Part shown: piece by piece, positions 29,748 through 37,132 of the stretch
Position numbering within the stretch: the first letter of the stretch is position 1
Layout: each line of letters starts with the position of its first letter
Source of the DNA: an uncultured Gammaproteobacteria bacterium
Lineage (GTDB): Bacteria; Pseudomonadota; Gammaproteobacteria; Enterobacterales; Psychrobiaceae
Reading direction: 5' to 3'
Assembly (NCBI GenBank): GCA_937139475.1
Contig: CAKZQF010000206.1
Coordinates: 1 to 43,552, forward strand
Length of the DNA stretch: 43,552 nt
Translations under genes and position numbers: made by a program
Notes under the pieces: generated by a model
What the model saw: only the letters and a program-made list of their open reading frames with translations
Database searches by the model: none
Told to the model about the DNA's origin: nothing

Positions 29748-31681
29748 GCGCTCAAGTAATCCAACCACCACAATCAATCCAAAACCACTCATGGTTAGGT
29801 GAAAGAATGATAGACCTAGTCACACTAGGTTTTCTCGCTGCTAACGGCTACCACGGTGCAACCGCGCTTTATAATAAATACTACAACCCTGCCCTTGATA
29901 ACTGGATACAAGCCTCATTTGCCGGGGGCGTTGGTGTACTCATCTCATTCTTCGAAATGTTCATTGCTGTACTCCTGATTAAATCAGTCCGTCAAAAAGA
30001 CCACCCGATAATGATACTGGTATGGGTATTTGTATTCTCTGCCACCGTCGTCATGGCTACTCAGCTTGGCACCATGAGCCAAGGCGGAACCTCCGAGCAA
30101 AAACAAAACGCACAGCAAAGCAATCAGTCTCAAATGAATGCGATTGAATCTGACAAGCTTGCTGCACTGGATAGAAAGAAACAGTTATACCACCACGCCA
30201 ACACCTGCACTAACTGCGACCCAGTGGCGATCAAGCTATCTGCTGATCGTCAGTACAACAATAAAATATCAGCTCTTGATAAGCAGACATCAGAACTCAT
30301 CAATAAGCGCCCTCTCAGCCAATCAACCGGCTTTGAAGACGTTATCGACAAACAAGAACTAAACCTCCTTCTCGCTTTTTTCTGCTCTATTGGTGGCGCA
30401 ACAATGGTCGTCTACAAACAACTATACAAACGCAGTTACATGCGAACCGTTGAAGTAGGTCTTGAGAACAAAAGAAACCTAGACTGGGAAGTCTCTAAAG
30501 AAAACTTTCAGGCGGAAACAATGGTTGTTAATCCTCTTAAAGGATTTTCCACTCTTGGATTCTTAGGGATGGTTAAACCCGACCAACTGCGAACAGCTGA
30601 CAAGTCTGGCAAGTCTGGCAAGTCCGGCAAGTCCGGCAAGTCCGGCAAGTCCGGCAAGTCCGGCAAGTCCGGCAAGTCCGGCAAGTCCGACACGTCCGGC
30701 AAGTCCGACACGTCCGACACGTCCGACACGTCCGGCACGTCCGGCAGGTCCGACGCACGAGCAGCGCAGCAATATTGGGCAGAGACAAGGCCTGCGGACG
30801 ATGGAGAATTGGAATTTGAATGCCCATCTTGCTCAACAACCTTAGCAATTGACCTAGACAACCAAATAAAATCCTCTAAGGCAAAAAACAAGGTTAAATG
30901 CCCTAACTGCAAAGCTATCGTTGATGTCAATCCGTCGAACAGACCTACCCCACAGCCAAGCACAGTAGGCACCCCACTCTATAACGACCACTGGCTAGTC
31001 ACCACTCAGCCTCTTAACGTAAACACATGGGATGACGTGCCCTACTTTTTCGCCGACAAACCTTACAATAACCAGCCCGACCTTGGTCAAGAATACACTC
31101 GCTTTGCAATTACCTCACCTGACAAAAAACAAGTGCTATTTGATGGCCAATGGGATAGTAAATACGATTTAGATTTGTGTCTAAAGCGCCAAGACGACGG
31201 CCCATTAAGCCTTCAAAGAAAGGCATTCCTTGCAGCTATCGAAGAACACAAGAAACTAGCGGGAATCTCCGTGTTCCCAGCGTGTTCCGACGTGTTCCCT
31301 GTTGAAAATCAACAACATGCACACCATGGGAACACGCAGGGAACACCACGGGAACACGCCGGAACACCTACGCAACCGCTCAGTATCCCGCCTACTTACG
31401 TCACTAAAACAGCAAAACCAGAGGACTTAACCACCCACTTTTCACACGTCGCTGAGATAAGCGGAACCGAGGCTCAAATGGAGGCGATTGGTTTGGTGAT
31501 CGATCAATTATCGCAAAACCCAGAATACTCCGGCGCATCATTTAGCATCACCAAAGCTAAAGAGAAGGCACAAGTAAGGCATGAAGAGGTAAAGCCTGTA
31601 TTTGAGCAAAAGAAACTCGAAGGAAAGCTTAGTCAATCCGGAACACGCAGCCCATACAAAATCATTTACACAGGGAATTAA
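29744..31681 (+). CDS. Large membrane protein with tandem S-G-K repeats and zinc ribbon, unknown function
   Basis: 645 residues. Probable membrane helices at about 22-41, 57-80, 88-108 and 206-224, with a Gln/Asn-rich and coiled segment between the third and fourth. Residues 287-337 are a tripeptide repeat (SGK, then SDT/SGT) encoded by 17 units of 9 bases. A zinc ribbon follows (CPSC at about 360, CPNC at about 386). The C-terminal ~85 residues (EAQMEAIGLVIDQLSQNPEY ...) are mixed alpha/beta and may be a winged helix. The stretch of codons 510-541 (VFPACSDVFP ... GTPREHAGTPT) coincides with the phased GTGTTCC array and looks constrained by DNA rather than protein. I do not recognise the family. 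The gene lies between parAB and xis-int. Confidence 0.75.
   Translation: MSAQVIQPPQSIQNHSWLGERMIDLVTLGFLAANGYHGATALYNKYYNPALDNWIQASFAGGVGVLISFFEMFIAVLLIKSVRQKDHPIMILVWVFVFSATVVMATQLGTMSQGGTSEQKQNAQQSNQSQMNAIESDKLAALDRKKQLYHHANTCTNCDPVAIKLSADRQYNNKISALDKQTSELINKRPLSQSTGFEDVIDKQELNLLLAFFCSIGGATMVVYKQLYKRSYMRTVEVGLENKRNLDWEVSKENFQAETMVVNPLKGFSTLGFLGMVKPDQLRTADKSGKSGKSGKSGKSGKSGKSGKSGKSGKSDTSGKSDTSDTSDTSGTSGRSDARAAQQYWAETRPADDGELEFECPSCSTTLAIDLDNQIKSSKAKNKVKCPNCKAIVDVNPSNRPTPQPSTVGTPLYNDHWLVTTQPLNVNTWDDVPYFFADKPYNNQPDLGQEYTRFAITSPDKKQVLFDGQWDSKYDLDLCLKRQDDGPLSLQRKAFLAAIEEHKKLAGISVFPACSDVFPVENQQHAHHGNTQGTPREHAGTPTQPLSIPPTYVTKTAKPEDLTTHFSHVAEISGTEAQMEAIGLVIDQLSQNPEYSGASFSITKAKEKAQVRHEEVKPVFEQKKLEGKLSQSGTRSPYKIIYTGN
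30602..30754 (+). repeat. Nine-base tandem repeat (17 units, consensus AAGTCCGGC)
   Basis: Seventeen back-to-back 9-mers from 30602 to 30754. The first nine are AAGTCTGGC or AAGTCCGGC; the rest vary as AAGTCCGAC, ACGTCCGAC, ACGTCCGGC and AGGTCCGAC. They encode Lys-Ser-Gly type tripeptides. Homogeneity on the left and divergence on the right indicate expansion by slippage. Copy number is likely variable between isolates. Confidence 0.9.
31271..31367. repeat. Phased heptamer array GTGTTCC (3 direct, 4 inverted) inside a gene
   Basis: GTGTTCC at 31271, 31282 and 31292. After 30 bases containing the hairpin GTTGA-AAA-TCAAC, the inverse GGAACAC is at 31329, 31340, 31351 and 31361. Successive copies are 10 or 11 bases apart, so all lie on one DNA face, and the two arms face each other. 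One further GGAACAC lies at 31640. This is the architecture of a partition centromere or iteron site for an RHH or HTH protein. It is embedded in the coding sequence of the large membrane protein. Confidence 0.75.
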
Positions 31682-31685
31682 CACA

Positions 31686-31826
31686 ATGGATTTTTTTAAT
31701 CAGGATGTGATTGAGGTGTTTAAGGGCCTTATTTTGATCGTAGTCGGACTGGGCTTTTTAGCCTTGTTCGGCTTTACGATTGCGGCGTTGGTTAAGTCGG
31801 ATAATAGTAAGAATGAGAGAGGGTAA
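31686..31826 (+). CDS. Small membrane protein (46 aa)
   Basis: ATG 31686, four bases after the previous stop, stop 31824-31826. The protein MDFFNQDVIEVFKGLILIVV... has one membrane helix (about residues 14-36) and a polar end KSDNSKNERG. Close packing with both neighbours supports it. Function unknown. Confidence 0.6.
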   Translation: MDFFNQDVIEVFKGLILIVVGLGFLALFGFTIAALVKSDNSKNERG

Positions 31827-31829
31827 GTG

Positions 31830-32210
31830 ATGATTAGTAAAACTAGCGCAACAATATTGAAAGCAGCATTAAACGAGAAAAAGCAGCAAGTGTTGGCCCT
31901 CGAAGAAAAAGCTGACTACTCACCAGACCATCAAGCCCTACACGATCTACGGTGCAGGACTGCACATCAAGAAGGGCGATATATCGGTGCAAAAGACGGT
32001 GGCAACAAATCGAGTATCGCCGAGGAAAAAAGAAAGTGGGGGACACTCAAGTTTGCACTAAGAGCTCAGGAGAAATTTTATAAGGAGTGGTTAGATTTTG
32101 ACTTCGATAAACATGATGCTGCTGTTGACGCAATTGAAGCTGAGATACGGGAGATCCAGCGAGATTTAGGGCCATATAAAGTTCGAGAATTTATTAAGGG
32201 AGCTGCCTGA
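31830..32210 (+). CDS. Hypothetical coiled-coil protein (126 aa)
   Basis: ATG 31830, directly after the small membrane gene. A strongly charged helical protein (LKAALNEKKQQVLALEEKAD, AAVDAIEAEIREIQRDLGPY), with a central His/Gly/Lys segment. It has no recognised family. Its stop overlaps the Xis-like ATG (TGATG). Confidence 0.6.
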   Translation: MISKTSATILKAALNEKKQQVLALEEKADYSPDHQALHDLRCRTAHQEGRYIGAKDGGNKSSIAEEKRKWGTLKFALRAQEKFYKEWLDFDFDKHDAAVDAIEAEIREIQRDLGPYKVREFIKGAA

Positions 32211-32482
32211 TGATTAGCAATGTTTACAGAGTACCCGTCTCAGAATGGCGTCGTAAGTACTATGCTTCCACCAAAGGAATACCCTCAGTCGCTGCTATAA
32301 GGCAAAGTATCGACAATAATGAAGTACCTGGTAATTCAATCGCTGGGAAATACCACGTGACTTGCGATCATAAGTACGAACCGCTTTGGCATTTACTTGA
32401 CGAAGCTGGTGCAAAAAAGCCACAGGTTAAGGTAAAAAGCGCATTGGCAGCGAAGATATTACAGGAAGAAGGTTACGCATAA
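32210..32482 (+). CDS. Excisionase-like protein
   Basis: 90 residues, MISNVYRVPVSEWRRKYYAS... with KGIPSVAAIRQSIDNNEVPG and a short basic C-terminus (KKPQVKVKSALAAKILQEEG). The length, the 'xxPSxxxIRxxIxxGxxPG' winged-helix-like pattern, and a position ending in the integrase start (TAATG overlap) make it the likely recombination directionality factor. The family is not certain. Confidence 0.6.
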   Translation: MISNVYRVPVSEWRRKYYASTKGIPSVAAIRQSIDNNEVPGNSIAGKYHVTCDHKYEPLWHLLDEAGAKKPQVKVKSALAAKILQEEGYA

Positions 32483-33666
32483 TGGTTCCCAGTAAGCGGT
32501 CACGCAAAAATCAAGATCTCAATGGCACTAACATCACCCCCATCATCAGAAAAAAAGGCTGCGAGGACGAGCACTACGCTTATTACTACAAAAAGCCTGA
32601 TGGCAAGATGGTGTTTTTAAGTAAGGACAGGGCCGAGTCTATCGAAGCCGCGATTGATCTAAATCGCGTGTTCCGTGACTCTGCGAGTATTGTTGACCGC
32701 ATTACCAATGCTCAGCGTAAACCTACTGTACCGCTTGATAATATTAATAATCTCATTGATGAGTTTGAGCGCGAATTCATTCCAGAAAAGAAGTACTCCC
32801 GAAAAACACTCGAAGGGAAGTTGTTATTGCTGCGAAAGCATCGAGAAGTGTTTGGCGATGAATCAACAAGCGAGATAACGACACGAACCATTGTTCTGTT
32901 CCTAAATACATTGAGCACCGACCCTTATATTAAACACCGCGTTATACTGAAAGACTTGTTCACTTTTGCGATCCATCAAGGTTACCGGGAAACTAACCCT
33001 GTACTTGTCACCATGGCAAAAGCTGCGCCAAAGCGGAAGCGCAAGAAGCACACACTGGAAGGTTGGAACATGATTCGTGTTCATGCGCCTGAATGGCTTC
33101 AACGAGCTATGGATATCGCACTGCTTTCACTTCAGCGTCGTTCTGATCTTGTGTCGATTCATCGCAACCAGGTGGACCTTAATCAAGGGACTATCAAAAT
33201 TCTGCAGGAGAAAACACGGAACTATAAAAAACCAGTTTATATCGAGATAACAATGGGGAATGAGCTGAGTGATGCGGTAAAACGATGCTATAAAACAGGG
33301 ATACCATGCCCCTTTTTGATTCACTACAAACCATTAAAGATGTCACGAGCGGATCAGGATGCTAAGGAACATCCTTTTTCTGTTACGTCGAGCCATTTAA
33401 GTAAGACGTTTAGTAAGGTACGGGATGAATGCGGTGCTTACGATCACATCCCCAAAGGAATCAGACCAAGCTTTCATGATGCGCGTGGGTTAGGTGCTTA
33501 TTTGTATGAGAAAGCGGGGTTTCCTTCTGAGTACATTCAATCGCTCACCGGGCATGCTTCAAAGGAGATGTTGGATCATTATATTGAAGGGCATGAAGCG
33601 CCTGTTCCAGTGCGAGTTTCTGCTGAGCTATCTGTAAATTCCACTAATATACAAAATAATAAATAA
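32482..33666 (+). CDS. int: Tyrosine-family phage integrase
   Basis: 394 residues. The N-terminal ~60 residues are an arm-binding-like beta domain (YAYYYKKPDGKMVFLSKDRA). The core-binding domain spans about 85-180, and the catalytic domain carries R219/R220 (LSLQRRSDLV), K about 244, H332-x-x-R335 (FHDARGLG), H358 (TGHAS) and nucleophile Y367 (LDHYIEG). It integrates and excises the phage DNA at attP, which lies 95 bases downstream and contains a tRNA 3' half. It is coupled to the Xis-like gene and is last in the operon that begins with par genes. Confidence 0.93.
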   Translation: MVPSKRSRKNQDLNGTNITPIIRKKGCEDEHYAYYYKKPDGKMVFLSKDRAESIEAAIDLNRVFRDSASIVDRITNAQRKPTVPLDNINNLIDEFEREFIPEKKYSRKTLEGKLLLLRKHREVFGDESTSEITTRTIVLFLNTLSTDPYIKHRVILKDLFTFAIHQGYRETNPVLVTMAKAAPKRKRKKHTLEGWNMIRVHAPEWLQRAMDIALLSLQRRSDLVSIHRNQVDLNQGTIKILQEKTRNYKKPVYIEITMGNELSDAVKRCYKTGIPCPFLIHYKPLKMSRADQDAKEHPFSVTSSHLSKTFSKVRDECGAYDHIPKGIRPSFHDARGLGAYLYEKAGFPSEYIQSLTGHASKEMLDHYIEGHEAPVPVRVSAELSVNSTNIQNNK

Positions 33667-33707
33667 CAAACACGTAACAAATACATAACAAGCTTGAATT
33701 ACAGGCA

Positions 33708-33731
33708 CAAAAAAGCCGCTCGAAAGCGGCT
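33708..33731 (-). terminator. Intrinsic terminator next to attP, reading minus
   Basis: AGCCGCT (33714-33720), loop CGAA, AGCGGCT (33725-33731). On the minus strand the stem is followed by six T. It stands about 30 bases beyond the 3' end of the tRNA fragment, so it would end transcription of the tRNA gene rebuilt by integration. It may also stop int transcription from the plus side. Confidence 0.7.
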
Positions 33732-33745
33732 CTAAGTATCTGTTT

Positions 33746-33766
33746 TACCAGTATTAAATACTGGTA
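33746..33766. repeat. Perfect palindrome at the tRNA-fragment end
   Basis: TACCAGTATT-A-AATACTGGTA, ten-base arms around one base. It overlaps the CCA end of the tRNA fragment (33762-33764 on the minus strand). It may be an Int/Xis binding or core-type site at attP. Confidence 0.55.
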
Positions 33767-33806
33767 GGCACGAGTGGATTCGAACCACCGACCCCTACCA
33801 TGTCAA
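33762..33806 (-). other. attP: attP core: 3' half of tRNA-Val(GAC)
   Basis: On the minus strand the sequence runs from an anticodon loop TTGACAT (anticodon GAC at 33804-33802), stem GGTAG, variable GGGTC, T-arm GGTGGTTCGAATCCACT, acceptor CGTGCCT and A-CCA. It is the 3' 45 bases of a tRNA, with no 5' half upstream (the DNA there is AT-rich phage sequence). Phages that integrate into tRNA genes carry exactly such a piece so that the gene is restored. Its position just after int supports the call. Confidence 0.82.
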
Positions 33807-33952
33807 AATAAATACTAAGTAGAACCAAACCACTGAAACATAAAAGAATAATGCTAATCACATGTAATTAAAAATACTATATTACGACTATATTTATCAA
33901 AAGCTTACGACTCTAAATTAACAGCTTTTACAATCATAATGGCTAATTAATC

Positions 33953-34165
33953 TCACACCTGAGCTCGGCTCTTTGGCAAAAAAACGCTATCTGAATTTTT
34001 GGTTCGTATCTTATGTGACCACCCGGTTACGTTGATTTTAACCTGGTCACCTTCAATGCTTTTTATTGTTCCTGTTAGCATTTTGTGAGCTCTTCCAGTT
34101 ACTGGAAATGCGACCAGATCCCCGACCTTAAATTCGCCATTTTCGTTTGTGAATTGTTTTTGCAT
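33953..34165 (-). CDS. Small KOW/SH3-like protein (70 aa)
   Basis: ATG 34165 with GGAG about 8 bases upstream. The segments FKVGDLVAFPVTGRAHKMLT and GTIKSIEGDQVKINVTGW look like a KOW/SH3-type barrel, common in small phage proteins that may bind nucleic acid. A basic tail ends the protein. It is coupled to the upstream small gene and is last in the group dam-61aa-70aa before attP. Confidence 0.55.
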   Translation of the reverse strand: MQKQFTNENGEFKVGDLVAFPVTGRAHKMLTGTIKSIEGDQVKINVTGWSHKIRTKNSDSVFLPKSRAQV

Positions 34166-34166
34166 G

Positions 34167-34352
34167 TTACTTGTCTCCTTTGCCAGCTTCAAATCCTGCG
34201 TTGTACGCTTCTTCCAGTGCTCTCTGCATCCCAATCACCGAAACTTCATGAAAATCTAAGCTGCTTCTTCCGCGCTCTTCTAATGTCTCAATGAAGAAGT
34301 GTTTCTTAGCGATGCTTTCAATTAGCTTGCTGATTTTCTTGTTAAGTTTCAT
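34167..34352 (-). CDS. Hypothetical small helical protein (61 aa)
   Basis: ATG 34352 (MKLNKKISKLIESIAKKHFF...), ending NAGFEAGKGDK. It is mostly helical and charged. An upstream Met at 34382 is possible but has no better ribosome site. It is two bases from the next gene. Unknown function. Confidence 0.5.
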   Translation of the reverse strand: MKLNKKISKLIESIAKKHFFIETLEERGRSSLDFHEVSVIGMQRALEEAYNAGFEAGKGDK

Positions 34353-34437
34353 GTCGTTATCTCGTTTAGTTGATAAGTACACAATAGCTCTGAAAGCAGC
34401 ACACAGCCAGTCTTATCCGCACAAATCAGAAACAAAC

Positions 34438-34460
34438 AAAGCCCTAATAAATAGGGCTTT
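34438..34460 (-). terminator. Intrinsic terminator after dam
   Basis: AAAGCCCTA (34438-34446), five-base loop, TAGGGCTTT (34452-34460). On the minus strand the stem is followed by GTTTGTTT. It lies 25 bases beyond the dam stop. Confidence 0.65.
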
Positions 34461-34484
34461 ATCTGGCTTTATTAAGTTACTTTC

Positions 34485-35291
34485 TTAATAGTTTTTTATG
34501 ATCAACTCACTCACTTTTTTCGGTCCACGGTTACCCGTTGAATAAGTCGTATCTGCATTTGAAATATCGAAATTTTTGAAAATTTCGCGTACTTCCGGTT
34601 TGTCATTCAGTGACAGCAGAAACTTCCCTTTGATTGTAGCCAACTGATCTGCCAGTGCCTGGAAGTCTTCTTTCCCAAACATATCCTTGCCGTAGTCGTT
34701 CTCACAGTCGTAGTACGGGGGATCGATATAGAAAAAAGTATGTAGACGGTCGTAACGCTTAATACAATCCTGATAGTTTTGGTTCTCAACCATCACCCGG
34801 GCCAAACGCAGATGTGTTTCGCTGAGTTCCTCCTCGATGCGCAGTAGGTTGATCCGTGGCTTGGCCGTCGTCGCAGTACCAAATGTGCGACCGTTGACTT
34901 TTCCACCAAATGACATCTTCTGCAGGTAATAAAACTGAGCAGCGCGCTGGATATCCGTTAGTGCTTCCGGAGGTAGTGAATTCAGTCGTTCCCATTCTTC
35001 ACGAGATACGATCTGGAACTTAAACTGCCGGGTGAACTCTTCGAGGTGATTCTGCAGTACTCGGTAGAGGTTGGCCACGTCGCGACTGTAGTCATTGATC
35101 ACTTCCACTTTGGATTCTGGCTTGCGGAACAATACCCAGGCGGCACCGGCGAATACTTCAACGTAACAGGTGTGACCTGGAATTTCAGAGATGATGCGTT
35201 TAGCGAGTCGGGACTTTCCACCCAGCCATCCGGCAAGTGGTGGGCGTGTATTGGTAGGCACGTTGTGCCGTGTATCGTTTTTCTTAGACAT
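34485..35291 (-). CDS. dam: DNA adenine methyltransferase (Dam/D12 class)
   Basis: 268 residues. GWLGGKSRLAKRI (21-33) and the S-adenosylmethionine motif VEVFAGAAWVLFRK (FAGA at 47-50), followed by IDPPYYD with catalytic DPPY at 190-193. These are the D12-class N6-adenine methylase motifs of E. coli Dam and phage T4 Dam, which methylate GATC. Phage copies protect DNA from restriction or time replication and packaging. It stands alone between the lysis genes and attP, flanked by hairpins on both sides. Confidence 0.9.
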   Translation of the reverse strand: MSKKNDTRHNVPTNTRPPLAGWLGGKSRLAKRIISEIPGHTCYVEVFAGAAWVLFRKPESKVEVINDYSRDVANLYRVLQNHLEEFTRQFKFQIVSREEWERLNSLPPEALTDIQRAAQFYYLQKMSFGGKVNGRTFGTATTAKPRINLLRIEEELSETHLRLARVMVENQNYQDCIKRYDRLHTFFYIDPPYYDCENDYGKDMFGKEDFQALADQLATIKGKFLLSLNDKPEVREIFKNFDISNADTTYSTGNRGPKKVSELIIKNY

Positions 35292-35339
35292 ACTTATCCT
35301 TTAGTCGGCTTTTAATTGCCGATCTTGTTACAAAAAAAT

Positions 35340-35511
35340 AAGCTCTTTCTCGCGGTGATCATCGCGTGAGAGCTTCGGTTGATGTAGGTAGGTCAAGTCT
35401 ATCTACTAAAACGCCTGCAGGTGCTATAACACCAGCAGGCGCTCTCATTTTTCAGAGCTGTACGTGCATCAAATGTCTTTCACAGTAGCTTAGTACTGTT
35501 TCATGCACGTA
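35340..35511. terminator. Three hairpins between endolysin and dam
   Basis: GCTCTTTCTCGCG / CGCG-GAGAGC around GTGATCAT (about 35341-35373); GCCTGC-AGGTG / CACC-A-GCAGGC (about 35412-35442), with a T-run on the plus strand; and TACGTGCAT / ATGCACGTA (35461-35511) enclosing ACAGTA / TACTGT. They probably end the late lysis transcript and isolate dam. The TGATCA in the first loop contains a Dam site. Confidence 0.55.
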
Positions 35512-35529
35512 GAGCGCCAATCTTTGGAT

Positions 35530-36339
35530 CTATTTCGTTTCACCATCGATCTGGAAGTGACAACCATCTCTAACAGCCCAGCCACCACCCCAGGTGATTC
35601 GCGCATTGTGGATCTTAGCTGCTGCTTGCATGGCATCATTGATTTGCTCGTAGTATTCCCAGTCCCAGCTACCGTCAGGTGTTGGCAGTGCCATCACGTC
35701 ACAGGCGTGTCCTAGTTTTGATACGGGGTCCACTTGGTGCTTACTGGTTTTCACCCAGCTACGGCCATCGGCGAGTAGTTCGGCTTGTCGTTCTAGTGAG
35801 CGGACGCCTTCGGTGACTTTGAAGTCGACTACAGACAAGCTCATGGCGGTTTCGACAACTTGGGTGAGTAAAGGATGAACGTCTTTCATTTTCTGGCGGC
35901 TTTTATCGCTCATCATGAATCCGCTGTTGTTGGCAACGGAAACGTGCTGATAACGGGCTTGTGGGCCACGGTTGCCAAATTCATTCGCTCGCTGCTGCAG
36001 AGAGCTGACGTCAATCGGGCGATCTAGCATTTCTTTTTGCTGTTGGTTTTGGATACGAAGCTCACTGAGTTCTTGCTGTACTTTTTGCCACTCAGTTTGC
36101 TCCTGGTCTTTTTGAGCGGTGAGTTTATCCAGGGAATTTTCCAGACCAAAGAATTCCGTTTGTTTGGCTTTTTTGTCTTGTGCTGAGAGCATCAGCCCGG
36201 CGGCACCTACCGCCAGCGAAACGACTTGAGTGGCCATGTCGGCACTGATCGTGCCTTTGGCAACGAGCACGCCTGATCCCCAGGTGAGTGCGTGACGAAC
36301 CAGTGACATTCCCATGCCATTTTTTAGAAAATCAAACAT
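35530..36339 (-). CDS. Endolysin: M15-type L-alanyl-D-glutamate peptidase with N-terminal membrane domain
   Basis: 269 residues from the ATG at 36339 (GGGAG 8 bases upstream). Residues about 12-45 (SLVRHALTWGSGVLVAKGTI ... AAGLMLSA) resemble a small prophage holin-like membrane segment. A coiled coil (50-105) follows. The C-terminal peptidase has LGHACDVMALP and DGCHFQIDG, the His/Asp/His zinc ligands of VanY/M15 endolysins such as T5. It should cut peptidoglycan cross-peptides. Holin-like and enzymatic parts are joined in one chain, suggesting a membrane-tethered or signal-arrest endolysin. It overlaps the beta-helix gene by 8 bases. Confidence 0.82.
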   Translation of the reverse strand: MFDFLKNGMGMSLVRHALTWGSGVLVAKGTISADMATQVVSLAVGAAGLMLSAQDKKAKQTEFFGLENSLDKLTAQKDQEQTEWQKVQQELSELRIQNQQQKEMLDRPIDVSSLQQRANEFGNRGPQARYQHVSVANNSGFMMSDKSRQKMKDVHPLLTQVVETAMSLSVVDFKVTEGVRSLERQAELLADGRSWVKTSKHQVDPVSKLGHACDVMALPTPDGSWDWEYYEQINDAMQAAAKIHNARITWGGGWAVRDGCHFQIDGETK

Positions 36340-37132
36340 AAACATTCTCCCGCGCTGCTCGCGCTATTTTTATTGGGGCTTTTCGGTCGAAATTGACGAG
36401 ACCATTGGTTTCTAGGTTCATCGTTGTGCAATTGGTGGCATCTGACCAGCTGCAGCCGTGTTCGGGGTGTACGTCAGGAATCTGGAAGTTGTAGATGCCG
36501 CAGTTGACGGTTTTGTGATCGGACAAAAAGCCTTGGCGTTCATCGTCTTCCCAGCGGTGACCTGTGCGGTAGTAACGGACGTTGTAGGCTTTGCAGTTTT
36601 GCAGGATTAAGCCGTCTTTGTGGTACATCATGCCGATATCGGGATGGTAGACCTCATAAGGAAAGGTGGTGATCAGGCTGACGAAGTCGGCCATATAGAT
36701 TTCGTTGTCATGGTTGCACAGGTTGAAGCCGTCACCGGAGGCGAGTTCGGCGAATAACTTGCCCAGCTTGTTGTTCATTCCCGTGGATAGATAAGGGATG
36801 TGGACGCGCTGGTTGATGGATTGACCGATGGTGTTGTTGTTACCGGTGACGAGCAGGCCGCTGGCGACTTGCTTGTTCCAGGTCTCGCGGGTGTCTTCGT
36901 CGTTGGCGTTGCCTTGGATGATGATTTTGCCGACTTCGCAGTCTGAGCCTCGCAATTCACAAAGAAAGTTATCTTTCCCAGCGAAATTATCGGGTTGATT
37001 GATAATTAATGTGCCGATACGCAGGCCGCTACTTTTGATGAGGGTGTTTTCTTTCACCACGATCTGGTCAAATTGACGGGCCTGTGCGGTTGATCCTTTA
37101 GGGATGTCGATAATGTTACGTGTCACAGTCAT
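36332..37132 (-). CDS. Tail-associated beta-helix-like protein (putative tailspike/adhesin)
   Basis: 266 residues with repeating beta-strand rungs (SSGLRIGTLIINQPDNFAGK, CEVGKIIIQGNANDED, GLLVTGNNNTIGQSINQRVH, DGLILQNCKAYNVRYYRTGH), the look of a right-handed parallel beta-helix. The protein starts MTVTRNIIDIPKGSTAQARQ. It overlaps the tail-fibre gene (ATGA), so receptor binding or surface-polysaccharide processing is plausible. Enzymatic residues cannot be named. Confidence 0.6.
   Translation of the reverse strand: MTVTRNIIDIPKGSTAQARQFDQIVVKENTLIKSSGLRIGTLIINQPDNFAGKDNFLCELRGSDCEVGKIIIQGNANDEDTRETWNKQVASGLLVTGNNNTIGQSINQRVHIPYLSTGMNNKLGKLFAELASGDGFNLCNHDNEIYMADFVSLITTFPYEVYHPDIGMMYHKDGLILQNCKAYNVRYYRTGHRWEDDERQGFLSDHKTVNCGIYNFQIPDVHPEHGCSWSDATNCTTMNLETNGLVNFDRKAPIKIARAARENVYV

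Noticed and set aside
30602..30754. Possible CRISPR array or spacer-repeat structure
   Set aside because: Units are 9 bases, contiguous, without spacers, and encode a tripeptide in frame; it is a minisatellite.
30508..30972. Minus-strand frames opposite the repeat (Asp-Leu-Pro or Cys-Arg-Thr repeats)
   Set aside because: They are shadows of the tandem repeat in the plus-strand gene and have no ribosome site or context.
32482..33666. Protelomerase, as in VHML/VP882-type plasmid phages
   Set aside because: The size and motifs are those of an ordinary tyrosine integrase, and it is paired with a tRNA attP; no other recombinase-like frame exists.
33762..33806. Complete tRNA gene
   Set aside because: Only the 3' half from the anticodon loop is present; the upstream side lacks acceptor and D-arm sequence.
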